Source of the DNA: Azospirillum lipoferum 4B | GTDB lineage: Bacteria; Pseudomonadota; Alphaproteobacteria; Azospirillales; Azospirillaceae | NCBI RefSeq assembly: GCF_000283655.1 | Contig: NC_016588.1 | Coordinates: forward strand, 1-64,000 | Length of the DNA: 64,000 bases | Reading direction: 5' to 3' | Shown here: positions 9,494 to 19,800 of the stretch, in pieces | Position numbering within the stretch: position 1 is the stretch's first letter | Layout: every line of letters starts with the position of its first letter | Program-made: the position numbers and the translations under genes | Notes under the pieces: generated by a model | Databases searched by the model: none | What the model was told of the DNA's origin: nothing | The model's input: the letters and a program-made list of their open reading frames with translations, nothing else

Positions 9494-11452
9494 TCACGCC
9501 TGGGGAGCGGCTGCCACCCAGTCGCGCCACATGGCGCGGTAGGCCGCTTCGACCGAGCGGGCGAAGCCCGTGTAGTCGGTCAGCGGGGCGGCATTCAGCC
9601 GGTCGCGCATCGTCCGGCGCAGCGTCGTCATCCGGTCCGGATCGCCGGCAAGCGCCACCGCGGTGGCGATGTAGTCCGCCTCGTCGGATGCCACCAGCTC
9701 GTTCAACCCGCAATGGGTCAGCAGGCTTGCGCCGACCCGGGCGACATGGTTTGCGCCGGCCACCGTCACCACCGGCACCCCCATCCACAGTGCTTCGCAG
9801 GTGGTGGTGGTGCCGTTGTAGGGGAAGGGGTCCAGTCCGATGTCGATGCGGTCGTAGGCGCGCAGATGCCCGTCGGCGGCATCGATGCGGGACAGCAGTT
9901 CGATGCGGCCGGCATCGATCCCGAACTTGACGAAGGTGTTCAGGTAGCGCCGGCGGGTCTCCTCGTCGCCCATCTGGGCGCTCTTGACGATCAGGCGGGA
10001 GTTCGGCACCCGCTTCAGGATTTCCGACCACACGCGCACCACCTCCCCCGTCACCTTGGAGGTGTTGTTGAAGGAGCCGAAGGTGACATGGCCGTTGGTG
10101 CGGAACGGCGGCTCCGCCGGCGGGGCGACGTCCACCGGGGGGCGGTAGCTGTGGAAGCCGTGCGGCAGCCGGACGATGCGCTCGGCGCTCAGCCGGTCGG
10201 CCTCGCCCGGCGGCTCGGCGACGGCGTCGCTGAAGCGCCAGTCGATGGCGCGCATGCCGGTGGTGTCGGGATAGCCCAGCCACGTCGCCTGGACCGGCGC
10301 CGGCTTGCGGGCGAACAGGGTCAGCCGGTTGTTGGCGGTGTGGCCGGTCAGGTCGACCAGGATGTCGATGCCGTCCTGCTCGATCAGCGCCGCGGCCCGC
10401 GCGTCGTCGATCCCGACCAGCGAGCGCCAGCCGTCGGCCACTCCCTTCAGCCGTCCGGTGACCACGTCCGAGCGCGTCGCCGCGTGGTAGCAGAACACCT
10501 CGAAGCGCCCGCGATCATGCTCGCGGATCAGCGGCTCGGCGAAGAAGGCGACCGAATGGGCGCAGAAGTCGGGCGAGACATAGCCGACGCGCAGGCGGCG
10601 TTCGGGATCGCGCGGGTTGGCGTGGCGCTTGCCGGCGGGCAGCAGCGGGTCGGCATGGCGCTGCGCCCACACCGCATGGGCCTTGAAGATGGTCTCGGGC
10701 GGGACGGCGGGGGTGTAGTGCAGGGCCAGCAGCAGGTTGGAATGCATCAGCGCATGGGTCGGATGTGCCTCCAGCCCCTTCTGGAAGACGCCGATCGCCT
10801 CCTCGATGCGGCCCATCTCCTTCAGCGTCTCGCCCAGATTGTTCCAGGCCTCGGCCGATTTCGGATCGGCCTTCAGCGCGGCGACGAAGCATTCCACGGC
10901 GCGGGCCAGTTCGACCGCCCCCTTGTGCAGGTCGCCCAGATTGCACAGGGCCGCCGCCATGTCCGGCTTCAGGCGCAGCGCCTCGCCGTAAGCGGCCTTG
11001 GCCGCCTCGCGGTCGCCGCGGCTGCGCAGGATGTTGGCCAGGTTGAAATGGGCCTCCGCATAGTCGGGCTTCAGCCGGATGGCGGTGCGCAGCGCCTCCT
11101 CCGCCTCCGCCGCCCGGCCCAGGTCGAGCAGCAGGCAGCCGTGGTTGCTGTGGACGAAGGGATCGGTGGCGTTGCGGGCAATCGCCCGGCGGTAACAGTC
11201 GATGGCCTCGTTCCAGTCGCCGCGGGCGCGCAGGATGACGGCGAGGTTGTTGTTGGCGTTGGCATGGTCCGGGTCGGCGGTCAGCACGGCGCGGTAGCCG
11301 GCCTCGGCCTCCGCCGTCCGGCCTGCCCGGTGCAGGGTCAGCGCGCGGGCGAAGCCGGCGTCCGCCGCCTCCGCCGGCACCGTGCCGCGCGGGGAGAGGG
11401 CCGGAGAGGCCGGGCGCCTGGCCTTGGCCTGCTTGCGTGAAGGCTTTTTCAT
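9494..11452 (-). CDS. TPR protein with GT41 (SPINDLY/OGT-like) glycosyltransferase domain
   Basis: A 652-aa protein: a basic N terminus, about eight TPR units (residues ~30-300), then a GT41 catalytic region with RVGYVSPDFCAHSVAFF, VDLTGHTANNRLTLFARKPAPVQ (split here by length), the WLGYPDTTGM motif, FGSFNNTSKVT, and the donor-site stretch DPFPYNGTTTTCEALWMGVP. These are characteristic of bacterial SPINDLY/O-GlcNAc-transferase homologues, which glycosylate proteins in the cytoplasm. Plant SPINDLY uses GDP-fucose, which this cluster can make, but donor choice here is inference. Two further GT41 proteins lie at 49654 and 59224. Confidence 0.9.
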   Translation of the reverse strand: MKKPSRKQAKARRPASPALSPRGTVPAEAADAGFARALTLHRAGRTAEAEAGYRAVLTADPDHANANNNLAVILRARGDWNEAIDCYRRAIARNATDPFVHSNHGCLLLDLGRAAEAEEALRTAIRLKPDYAEAHFNLANILRSRGDREAAKAAYGEALRLKPDMAAALCNLGDLHKGAVELARAVECFVAALKADPKSAEAWNNLGETLKEMGRIEEAIGVFQKGLEAHPTHALMHSNLLLALHYTPAVPPETIFKAHAVWAQRHADPLLPAGKRHANPRDPERRLRVGYVSPDFCAHSVAFFAEPLIREHDRGRFEVFCYHAATRSDVVTGRLKGVADGWRSLVGIDDARAAALIEQDGIDILVDLTGHTANNRLTLFARKPAPVQATWLGYPDTTGMRAIDWRFSDAVAEPPGEADRLSAERIVRLPHGFHSYRPPVDVAPPAEPPFRTNGHVTFGSFNNTSKVTGEVVRVWSEILKRVPNSRLIVKSAQMGDEETRRRYLNTFVKFGIDAGRIELLSRIDAADGHLRAYDRIDIGLDPFPYNGTTTTCEALWMGVPVVTVAGANHVARVGASLLTHCGLNELVASDEADYIATAVALAGDPDRMTTLRRTMRDRLNAAPLTDYTGFARSVEAAYRAMWRDWVAAAPQA

Positions 11453-11747
11453 CGGGCTAACCGCCTGGTGTTAAGTCTCTGTCGGCAAAGAACCGTCCTG
11501 CCGGTCGATAGCAATGACCGTACAGTGTTCGCAAGCGGCATCTCATCCATTGCCGGGCCTGCGCCCGGATGTGCCGAAACAGACACATGGACTGGGGACA
11601 TATGATGGACGGGGGATGGGCACTGGGACAGATGGCTTGCCGCTGTTGGGCGTCTTCTGCTATTCCAGCGGAATCGCGTGGTCATTCATCGTCCGCAAGT
11701 GGCGGACGCGAACCGCGCATCGTCGCGCCTCCGGGCCCAAGGAGCGC

Positions 11748-13985
11748 ATGGTCGATCGAGACCGGGTGACCGAACGGTATGAAGACCTTGCTTTCGCGAC
11801 GCAATTCCTATCCTTTACGGCGGTTCCCATGACACTCGCTGCGGAAGTCCCCTGCGCCCACACCGGGCTGCATTCCCTGGCTGTTGTCGCGCGTCAGCGC
11901 GGTCTCGACGTCTCGGCCGAGCGGCTTCAGCACAGCAACGTCATCGGGAACGAGGAGCTGGACACCGCCCGCCTGCTGCGCGTCGCCAAGTCGATCGGCC
12001 TGAAGGCCGAGGCGACGACGCTGGAGTGGGAGGATCTGGGCAAGCTCCAGGACGCCTTCCCCGCCATCCTGCGCCTGCGCAACGGCAATTCGATGGTGGT
12101 GGTCGGTTTCGGCAAGCAGGGCGATACCGAGGTCGCCATCCTGCAGGATCCGCTGGCAGGCCAGGAGCTGATCCTGCCGGTCGACCGTATCCGGCTGAGC
12201 CAGGCCTGGGCCGGCGAGATCGTGCTGCTGAAGCGCGACTATGGCCTGGCCGACGCCGAGCAGCCCTTCGGCATGAAGTGGTTCCTGGTGGAGATCCTGC
12301 GCCACAAGCGCATCTTCCGCGACATCGGCATCGCGGCCATCCTGATGAGCCTGTTCGCGCTCGCCGTCCCGATCTTCTTCCAGCTGGTGATCGACCGCGT
12401 GCTGGTCCACCGCAGCATGGGCACGCTCAGCGTGCTGATGATCGGCATGGTCGGCGTCATCATTTTCGAGGCGGCCTTCTCCTACCTGCGCCAGTACCTG
12501 ATGCTCTACGCGACGAAGAAGATCGACGCGAAGATGAACGTTCAGGTCTTCAACAAGCTCATCGGCTTGCCGATGCACTATTTCGAGCGGGTCTCCTCGG
12601 GCGAGATCGTCAAGAACGCCCAGCAGGCGGAGCGCATCCGCAACTTCCTGACCGGCCAGCTCTTCATGACGATGCTGGACACGGTCTCGCTGGTCGTCTT
12701 CCTGCCGCTGATGTTCATGTACAGCGTACCGCTGACCTTCCTGGTCCTTGGCTTCTCGTTGCTGATGGCGATCAACATCGGCATCATGATTCCGCTGATC
12801 AAAGGGCGGCTGAAGAATCTGTACAATGCCGAGGTGCGCCAGCAGTCCTTCCTGATCGAAAACATCCACGGCATGCGCACGGTGAAGTCGCTGGCGCTCG
12901 ATGCCCGCCAGAAGCAGGAGTGGGACCACCGCGTCGCCCGCGCCGCCGAGCAGCGCTTCGACGTGGGCCGCATCATGATCATCGGCCAGACCATCGCCCA
13001 GCCGTTGAACCAGCTGATGATGGCCTGCCTGCTGGGCCTGGGCACCTATCTGGCGCTGAACGGCGAACTGATGATGGGCGTCCTGATCGCCTTCTACATC
13101 CTGGCCGGCCGCGTCACCCAGCCTCTGCTGCAGATGGCCCAGCTGGTGCAGCAGTTCCAGGAGGTGTCGATCTCGATCCAGATGCTGGGCACGATCATGA
13201 ACCATCCGCCGGAGGAGGGCCGCACCGGCCGCGGCCTGCGCACGCCGCTGCGCGGCACGGTGGAGTTCCAGGATGTCCGCTTCCGCTATGCCCCGACCGC
13301 CCCGCCGGCGCTCGACGGCGTCTCCTTCACGGCGACCGACGGCACCATCCTCGGGGTCATGGGCCGCAGCGGATCGGGCAAGACGACGCTGACCCGCCTG
13401 CTGCAGGGGCTGCACCGGGCGCAGGAAGGGCTGATCCGCATCGACGGCCGTGACCTGCGCGAATACGATCTGGACCATCTGCGCGCGTCGATCGGCGTGG
13501 TGCTGCAGGACAATTTCCTGTTCACCGGCACCATCCGCGAGAATGTCTCCGCTGCCAAGCCGGGGGCCACGACCGACGAAATCCTGAAGGTCATCCAGCT
13601 GGCCGGCGCCGACGAGTTCGTCGAACGGCTGCCCAAGGGCCTGGACACCATGCTGGAGGAAGGCTCCGCCAACCTGTCCGGCGGCCAGCGCCAGCGTCTG
13701 GCCATCGCCCGCGCCCTGCTGACCAACCCGAAGATCCTGATCCTGGACGAGGCGACCTCGGCGCTCGACGCCGAGAGCGAGGCCATCGTCCAGGCCAACC
13801 TGATGAACATCGCCCGCGGTCGCACCGTGATCATCATCTCGCACCGCCTGTCGTCGCTGGTTCCGTCGGACAGCATCCTGGTGATGGACCGCGGCAAGGT
13901 GGTCGACAGCGGCAAGCATGACGAGCTGCTGGAACGCTGCGCCATCTACCAGCATCTCTGGCACCAGCAGAACCGGCACATCTAG
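11748..13985 (+). CDS. Type I secretion ABC transporter with C39-like domain (HlyB type)
   Basis: Inner-membrane exporter, 745 aa from this start. Order: an N-terminal C39 peptidase-like domain; six transmembrane segments (from about residue 190, IAAILMSLFALAVPIFFQLV); an ATPase domain with Walker A GRSGSGKTT near 538, signature LSGGQRQRLAIARALL near 641, Walker B ILILDEATSALD and the ISHRLSS H-loop. At the peptidase nucleophile the expected Cys of DCGLA is replaced (HTGLHSL), so it is a non-cleaving C39-like domain as in HlyB, suited to RTX-type substrates. ATG 11748 follows AAGGAG; ATG 11829 would give 718 aa and is the main alternative. Followed by HlyD 12 bases later. Confidence 0.9.
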   Translation: MVDRDRVTERYEDLAFATQFLSFTAVPMTLAAEVPCAHTGLHSLAVVARQRGLDVSAERLQHSNVIGNEELDTARLLRVAKSIGLKAEATTLEWEDLGKLQDAFPAILRLRNGNSMVVVGFGKQGDTEVAILQDPLAGQELILPVDRIRLSQAWAGEIVLLKRDYGLADAEQPFGMKWFLVEILRHKRIFRDIGIAAILMSLFALAVPIFFQLVIDRVLVHRSMGTLSVLMIGMVGVIIFEAAFSYLRQYLMLYATKKIDAKMNVQVFNKLIGLPMHYFERVSSGEIVKNAQQAERIRNFLTGQLFMTMLDTVSLVVFLPLMFMYSVPLTFLVLGFSLLMAINIGIMIPLIKGRLKNLYNAEVRQQSFLIENIHGMRTVKSLALDARQKQEWDHRVARAAEQRFDVGRIMIIGQTIAQPLNQLMMACLLGLGTYLALNGELMMGVLIAFYILAGRVTQPLLQMAQLVQQFQEVSISIQMLGTIMNHPPEEGRTGRGLRTPLRGTVEFQDVRFRYAPTAPPALDGVSFTATDGTILGVMGRSGSGKTTLTRLLQGLHRAQEGLIRIDGRDLREYDLDHLRASIGVVLQDNFLFTGTIRENVSAAKPGATTDEILKVIQLAGADEFVERLPKGLDTMLEEGSANLSGGQRQRLAIARALLTNPKILILDEATSALDAESEAIVQANLMNIARGRTVIIISHRLSSLVPSDSILVMDRGKVVDSGKHDELLERCAIYQHLWHQQNRHI

Positions 13986-13997
13986 GAGCGCGTCCCC

Positions 13998-15431
13998 GTG
14001 TCCGCACAAAAGCCGACCGCACAGAAGCTTGCGAAAATCGAGACGACGCGCGTTCCTGCCAACGACGCCGCACCGGGCACGCCGGTCCCGTCGCTGGACA
14101 AGCGCGCCAGGGCGCGTGGCCAGGCGGCGGTCGGTGCCTTCCAGAAGGATACGGAGGCGATCCAGAACGCGCCCGATCCCTTGCTGGCGCGCTTCACGCT
14201 GTATCTGCTGGCGCTGTTCGTGATCGGCCTGATCACCTGGTCGACGCTGTCCTACCTGGACAAGATCGTCGTCGCCCAGGGCAAGATCATCTCGGTCGAA
14301 TCCAACGTCATGGTCCAGCCGATGGAAACGGCGACGATCAAGAAGATACTGGTGCGCGAAGGCGACGTGGTGCGCAAGGGCGACATCCTGGCGACGCTGG
14401 ACCCGACCTTCACCCAGGCCGACGTCCTCCAGCTGGAATCCCGCCTCGCCAACGCCGATGCGCTGATCGCCCGGCTGCAAGCCGAGCATGACGGCAAGCC
14501 TTATGTTCCATTCGAGGACCGCTACGGCTTCGGCAGGCTGCAGGAGGCGCTGTGGCGTGAGCGCCAGGCCCAGTACCAGTCGCAGATGCAGAACTATGAG
14601 GAGAAGCTTGCGCGCCTGCAGTCCAACGTCACCAAGTTCGAGATGGACCGCGTGCATCTGAACGAGCGGCTGAGGGTGGTGCGCGAGATCGAGACCATGC
14701 GCTCCTCGCTGCTGGCGACGCAAGTCGGCAGCAAGCTGAACCTGCTGCAGGCGACCAGCGACCGCATCGACATCGAGCGCAATCTGGTCCTGAACCAGAA
14801 CGAGCTGCAGGGCAACCGCCACGACCTGCAGGCACTGCTGGCCGAGCGCGAAGTCTTCGTCCAGCAGTGGAACGGCAAGATCATCGAGGAGCTGACCACC
14901 CAGCGCAACGAGCGCGAAGCGATGCGCGAGCAGCTGAACAAGGCGCGCAAGCGCCAGTCGATGGTCCAGCTCGACGCCCCGACCGACGCCATCGTGCTGG
15001 AGGTGTCGCCCAAGGCGGCCGTCGGTTCCATCGCCAAGGAAGCGGAGGCGCTCTTCACCCTGGTGCCGGTCGGTTCCGCCCTGGAGGTGGAGGCCAGCAT
15101 CGACGCCCGCGACCTCGCCTTCGTCCAGGTCGGCGACAAGGTGCGCGTCAAGCTGGAGGCTTATCCCTACATGCAGCACGGCGCGCTCGACGGTGAGGTG
15201 GCGACGATCAGCGAGGACTCCTTCTCCAGCAAGGACGATCCGAACAAGTCGCTCTTCTACCGGGCACGGATCAAGCTGCTGACGACGTCGCTTGAAAACG
15301 TGCCGTCCAACTTCCGCCTGATTCCGGGCATGCCGCTGTCGGCCGACATCAAGGTCGGCGAGCGCCGGATCATCACCTATTTCCTGCGACCCATCCTGCG
15401 CGGGGTCGACGAAAGCCTGCGGGAGCCCTGA
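13998..15431 (+). CDS. HlyD-family type I secretion periplasmic adaptor
   Basis: A 477-aa membrane-fusion protein that bridges the ABC exporter and an outer-membrane TolC-type channel. A single membrane anchor (LYLLALFVIGLITW) lies near residue 70. It is followed by a split lipoyl/barrel-sandwich segment (VESNVMVQPMETATIKKILV, then LVREGDVVRKGDILATLDP), a long coiled-coil hairpin between about 150 and 320, and the closing barrel (ALFTLVPVGSALEVEASI). The start is GTG with AGGAG upstream. No outer-membrane partner gene and no RTX substrate is present in the window, so both must be encoded elsewhere. Confidence 0.92.
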   Translation: MSAQKPTAQKLAKIETTRVPANDAAPGTPVPSLDKRARARGQAAVGAFQKDTEAIQNAPDPLLARFTLYLLALFVIGLITWSTLSYLDKIVVAQGKIISVESNVMVQPMETATIKKILVREGDVVRKGDILATLDPTFTQADVLQLESRLANADALIARLQAEHDGKPYVPFEDRYGFGRLQEALWRERQAQYQSQMQNYEEKLARLQSNVTKFEMDRVHLNERLRVVREIETMRSSLLATQVGSKLNLLQATSDRIDIERNLVLNQNELQGNRHDLQALLAEREVFVQQWNGKIIEELTTQRNEREAMREQLNKARKRQSMVQLDAPTDAIVLEVSPKAAVGSIAKEAEALFTLVPVGSALEVEASIDARDLAFVQVGDKVRVKLEAYPYMQHGALDGEVATISEDSFSSKDDPNKSLFYRARIKLLTTSLENVPSNFRLIPGMPLSADIKVGERRIITYFLRPILRGVDESLREP

Positions 15432-15433
15432 TC

Positions 15434-16786
15434 TTGTTCGGCAAGCTGCTGAAGCGAAGCAAATCCACCGGTTCCCGCAAGCCCGATTTCCAGCGTGGTC
15501 TCGCTGCTTTCGAGGCCGAGGATTATGCTGCCGCGGTCGCCGACTGGCTGCCGCTGGCCGAGCGGGGCCACGCCGAGGCGCAGTACCGCATGGGCCAGCT
15601 CTATGCCCGCGGCCAGGGGGTGGTGCGCGATTTCGGCGATGCCGCCCACTGGTTCCGCAAGGCGGCCGAGCAGGGGCATACGGAAGCGCGCTTCTCGCTC
15701 GCCCTGTGCTATGCCAACGGCGAGGGTGCAGCGCAGGAGAGCGCGCTGCCGGTGCGCTGGTACAAGACCGTCTCCAAGACCAATCCGGCCGCGGCGGAAG
15801 CCAACCTGGCTCTGCTCTATCCCAACGGGCTGGGCATCGGGCCGGACATCGCCCAGGCCCTGCACTGGTACAGGCTGGCCGCCGAGGCCGGCCATGCCGA
15901 GGCACAGCACCATATCGGCCTGCTCCACGCCTTCGGGCAGGGGGTGCCGCAGGACCATGCCGTTGCCGCCGAGTGGTACAGGAAGTCGGCCGAGCAGGGC
16001 TATGCCGTGGCCCAGCATGCGCTCGCCTCCCTCTATGCCAACGGCCAGGGAGTGGAACGCGACATCGAACAGGCGCTCGCCTGGTACGAGCGCGCTGCCG
16101 AGCAGGGCTTCGTCAATGCCCAGCTTGCGCTCGCCATCGTCTACGAGCATGGCACCGGAGTGGAGGCCGATCCGGCCCGCGCGGCAGCCTTCTACCGTCA
16201 GGCGGCGGAGCAGGGCCATCCGGTGGCCCAGGTCAATCTCGGCCTGCTCTATGCCCGCGGGCAGGGGGTGCCCAAGGATTACCGCGAAACCCTGAAATGG
16301 TGCCGCCTGTCGGCGGAGCAGGGCAACGTCAATGCCCAGTTCAACCTGGGCCTGATCCACTCCAACGGTCTCACCGGCTCTCCCGATTACGCCGAAGCCG
16401 CGGTCTGGTACCGGAAGGCGGCGATGCAGGGCAATGTCGGTGCCCAGGTCAATCTGGGCCTGCTGCTGGCCCATGGCTGGGGTGGACGGCCCGAACTGGT
16501 CGAAGGCGTGGACTGGCTGCGCAAGGCCGCGGCGCAGGGGCACAGCGGTGCCATGTCCAACCTGGGCGCCCTCTATGCCACCCGCGACAGCAAGGCCTAC
16601 AACCCCATCCAGGCCTATGTCTGGTACATCATGGCCGCCGCCTCCACCCAGCCCGGTCCCGAGCGCGAAGGGCTGGAGGCCAAGGCCCATGAACTGGGAG
16701 CCGGGCTGACCAGCGAGGACCGCCACAAGGCCCAGGTCATCATGGAAGAGTGGAAGAAGAACCCCAAGCTGATGGTGACCGGCTGA
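15434..16786 (+). CDS. Sel1-repeat protein
   Basis: A 450-aa protein built of about eleven 36-residue Sel1-like repeats (pattern AxxWYRKAAEQGxAxAQxxLGxLYxxGxGV). It starts from a TTG two bases after the hlyD stop with GGGAG upstream, hence translationally coupled to the secretion genes. There is no signal peptide or membrane segment. Sel1 proteins serve as scaffolds for protein complexes; here a role in assembling or regulating the type I exporter, or in binding its substrate, is plausible but unproven. It converges with the large gene that ends at 16889. Confidence 0.9.
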   Translation: MFGKLLKRSKSTGSRKPDFQRGLAAFEAEDYAAAVADWLPLAERGHAEAQYRMGQLYARGQGVVRDFGDAAHWFRKAAEQGHTEARFSLALCYANGEGAAQESALPVRWYKTVSKTNPAAAEANLALLYPNGLGIGPDIAQALHWYRLAAEAGHAEAQHHIGLLHAFGQGVPQDHAVAAEWYRKSAEQGYAVAQHALASLYANGQGVERDIEQALAWYERAAEQGFVNAQLALAIVYEHGTGVEADPARAAAFYRQAAEQGHPVAQVNLGLLYARGQGVPKDYRETLKWCRLSAEQGNVNAQFNLGLIHSNGLTGSPDYAEAAVWYRKAAMQGNVGAQVNLGLLLAHGWGGRPELVEGVDWLRKAAAQGHSGAMSNLGALYATRDSKAYNPIQAYVWYIMAAASTQPGPEREGLEAKAHELGAGLTSEDRHKAQVIMEEWKKNPKLMVTG

Positions 16787-16888
16787 CGGCAACGGCCGGG
16801 GGCCGTCGGGTGGGTGCCATCGGGTGGGGGCGTTCCCATCGCCCCTGCCGGCCCCCTTGCCGGGAAAGCCCCTGCCGGTGGGGCGCCG

Positions 16889-19800
16889 TCATCTTTCCCC
16901 GCCATTCAGACGGTGCAGGCGAAGGCTGTCGATGGTTAGCGTGGCCTTGCCCAGATGGACGATGCGGAACTCCAGCCCGCCGTCCGGACGATAGGAAAGG
17001 CCGGGAATCCGGAAGCCGATGGTTGCACCCTCCGGAAGGCTCGCCGCGGCCAGACCTCCGGACAGCAGCTTGATGTCGCCGTCCTGGACGATCTCCATTC
17101 CCAACACGGGCTGGTCGGCGGCGCGAACCCTTTCGGCCCGTCCCGTCACCACAAGGCGGTAATCGCCGGCGGGAAGCTTGATGTGCGGACCGTGCAGCAC
17201 GTAGCTGGGCGCCGCATCCACCGGGACCCGGACCGGACCGGCATTCCCATGGCCGTCGACCGCAATGCTGCGCTCCATGCGCTCCAGCAGTTCCAGCCCC
17301 CCGTTGTCCATCCGAAGGCTGTCGGCCCGTCGGACGACCAGCGGGTTGCCCAGAAGGGGATGCCGCCGGTCCGAACCGGCAAGTCCCGGCCACAGCCGCA
17401 GACGCAGGGGGTCGGGAGGGGTCGCCGGCAGATCCGCCGTGGCCGGTTCCCGCACCGCCACGCCGTTCCTGCGCAGCCGGGCGGCGAAGTCGGCGATGCC
17501 GTCTGCGTTCCCCTGGAAGGCTTCGTGCTCGTCCAGCCCTCCCCAGGCCAGCAGGTCCGGCGTCCGCCCGACCAGGATGCCCCCCGTTCCGGAGAAACGG
17601 TGCAGCAGGATCTCCGCCGGCCCATCCGGCCGGGACAGCCGTTCCAGCGCCCGGGCCAGGAAGTCGACGGGTATTCCGTCGCCGCCCGCTGGAATTCCAG
17701 AGATGAGGGCGGTGACGCCGGCCGCCGCGGCGATCAGTCCGGCGTTCAACCCGCGACTGGCGTGCGGCACGCTGTCGGTCTGGCAGCAGGCGATCACCAG
17801 GTCGGACTGCCGCGCCGCGTTTTCCGTCACGTCGTCGTAGAGTTCGACCAGGATGCGCTCGCAACGGTCCCGGCTCACCGTCTGGCGGTCCAGCTCGGCA
17901 AACAGGGTCCCGCAGTTCCTCTGCGCCCTGTCCACCACCACCACCGACAATGCGGCGGCAGGGGCGGGGGCAGGGGCGTGGGCGGTCATCCGCTGCATCC
18001 AGGGGCCGCGCCAGCCGTTGCGGGCGATCTGCTGGGATCGGAAATAGGGGCTGGTCAGCCGGGCCCGGTAATTTTCCGTGTCGATCAGCGCCAGCTCGAT
18101 CCGCGCGGCATTGGGGGCGGGATCTTCGGCCGGGTTTCCGGTTAGCAGCTGCGGGGTCTCCGCCCGAAGGCGGAGCAGGATGTCACGCGCTTCGACCGCA
18201 ACCATGCTGGAGCCGGCAAGTCCGGTCAGCAGGGTGACGGCGTCGGCGCGTTCCGCTTCCCCGGCCATCACCGCCAGCCTCTTGGCCAGATCCAGCCGGA
18301 AGAACGGAAAGTCCGGGTCGAGACGGACGGCCTCGCGGGCATGGCCGAACCCTGCCGCTCCACCGCCTGCGGCACGGGCCAGATAATGGTGCAGCGAGGC
18401 GCGGATCAGCCGGACGAGCTCCGACCGCCGCCCTTCCGCCGGCAGCCGGTCTTCCTGCGCCTGTGCGGACAGGTCCGCGACGACCCGGTCCAGGTAGGCA
18501 CGGTAATTGAAAAAGCGCTCGAACAGGTCATAGGGCAGGACATCGTCTTCCGGGGCAAGAACCCAGCTGTCGGGGTTGACAGCCAGAATGGTCTTGATGG
18601 CCAGCAGTGCGCCGGCGACATCCTGTGCCGTGCCGAAATGCAGCCTTGCCCGCACTGCGTTGAAGCGCGGCACGAGGTCCCGCGGCCGGCGCGCGATCCA
18701 CAGATCCTGGAAGGCGAACAGCCGCGTGCGCAAGGCTGCGGCGGCGGAGCCGGCGGGAACCGGATCGGTGCCGCCCCGGCCCTCCTCCTCGCTCGACGAC
18801 ATCAGGCGGCATCCCAGCCCGATCAGCATTTCGCGGGCCATGTCGTTCGCCGCCCGGCCCACCGCGGGATCGTCCCAGGCGCCGCACCGTTTCAGCAGGG
18901 CTTCCCAGTGCGCGATGTTGGCGGCCTCCAGGGCCTCGACCGTCTCGGTGCGGCCGCCGCCCGGCTGCCACCCCTTCCAGAAGACGACGCGCTTCTGGAC
19001 CCGCTCCTGCAAGCCGACCTTGCTGCCCGGCCGCCGCGGCGGTCGCGGCCGGGCCGCCAGCACCGTGCAGAGCCGCAGGTAGTGCGATGCGGCGATGTCC
19101 GGGGCCAGGGCCTGGCGCAGGCGCGGCGCGGCACGCCAGGCGCGGGCCTCGAACTCGTCGTACTGGTCGAGCACTCGGCGGATGGTCCGCGCCAGCCCGT
19201 CCGCCGTGGCCGGGTAGCTGACCAGCCCGTGGTCGCTGCCGGCATAGAGCGGCAGGACGCTGCCCTCCTGCACCAGGGTGACGCAGCCCATGCAGGCGGC
19301 CTCGATCCCACGGGTCACCATGCCGCCGGGGCGCCGGTAATAGGCGACGGCCAGCTTGCTGCGCGACAGAAGGTCGTAATAGGTCGCGCTGTCCAGGAAG
19401 CCGTTGAAGCCGACCAGCCGCAGCCCTTCGATCCCCAACATCTGGTGGATCAGCGCCGCCTTGTCGGGGTGCCAGGCTGCGAACAGGGTGCCGGACAGGA
19501 AGAGGTCGACGTCGCGGTCGCGCCGCCGCAGCCGGGGCAGGCCGGCAGGGTGGCCGAAGCTCTTGGGCACGGTGGTGACGGGTGCATCCACCAGGGGCCG
19601 GACCCCGGCATGCTCGGTATGGTCGGTGACCAGGACCTCGTCGAACAGGCGGAGCCACGGCAGCATCGCCTGGATGTGCATGTCGTAATCGGCGGTCTGG
19701 CCCAGGAGCGGGCAGGGCAGGCTGTCCAGATCGGGTGGGATCTGGTGCCATTCCACCATTTCGCACAGGACGAAATCCGGCGGCTCCCCGCCCCGCCACA

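Noticed and set aside
11808-15905. 1365-codon open frame on the minus strand opposite the secretion genes
   Set aside because: It runs antisense to well-supported ABC and HlyD genes; the translation is low-complexity His/Gln/Asp/Val-rich and typical of GC-rich antisense frames.
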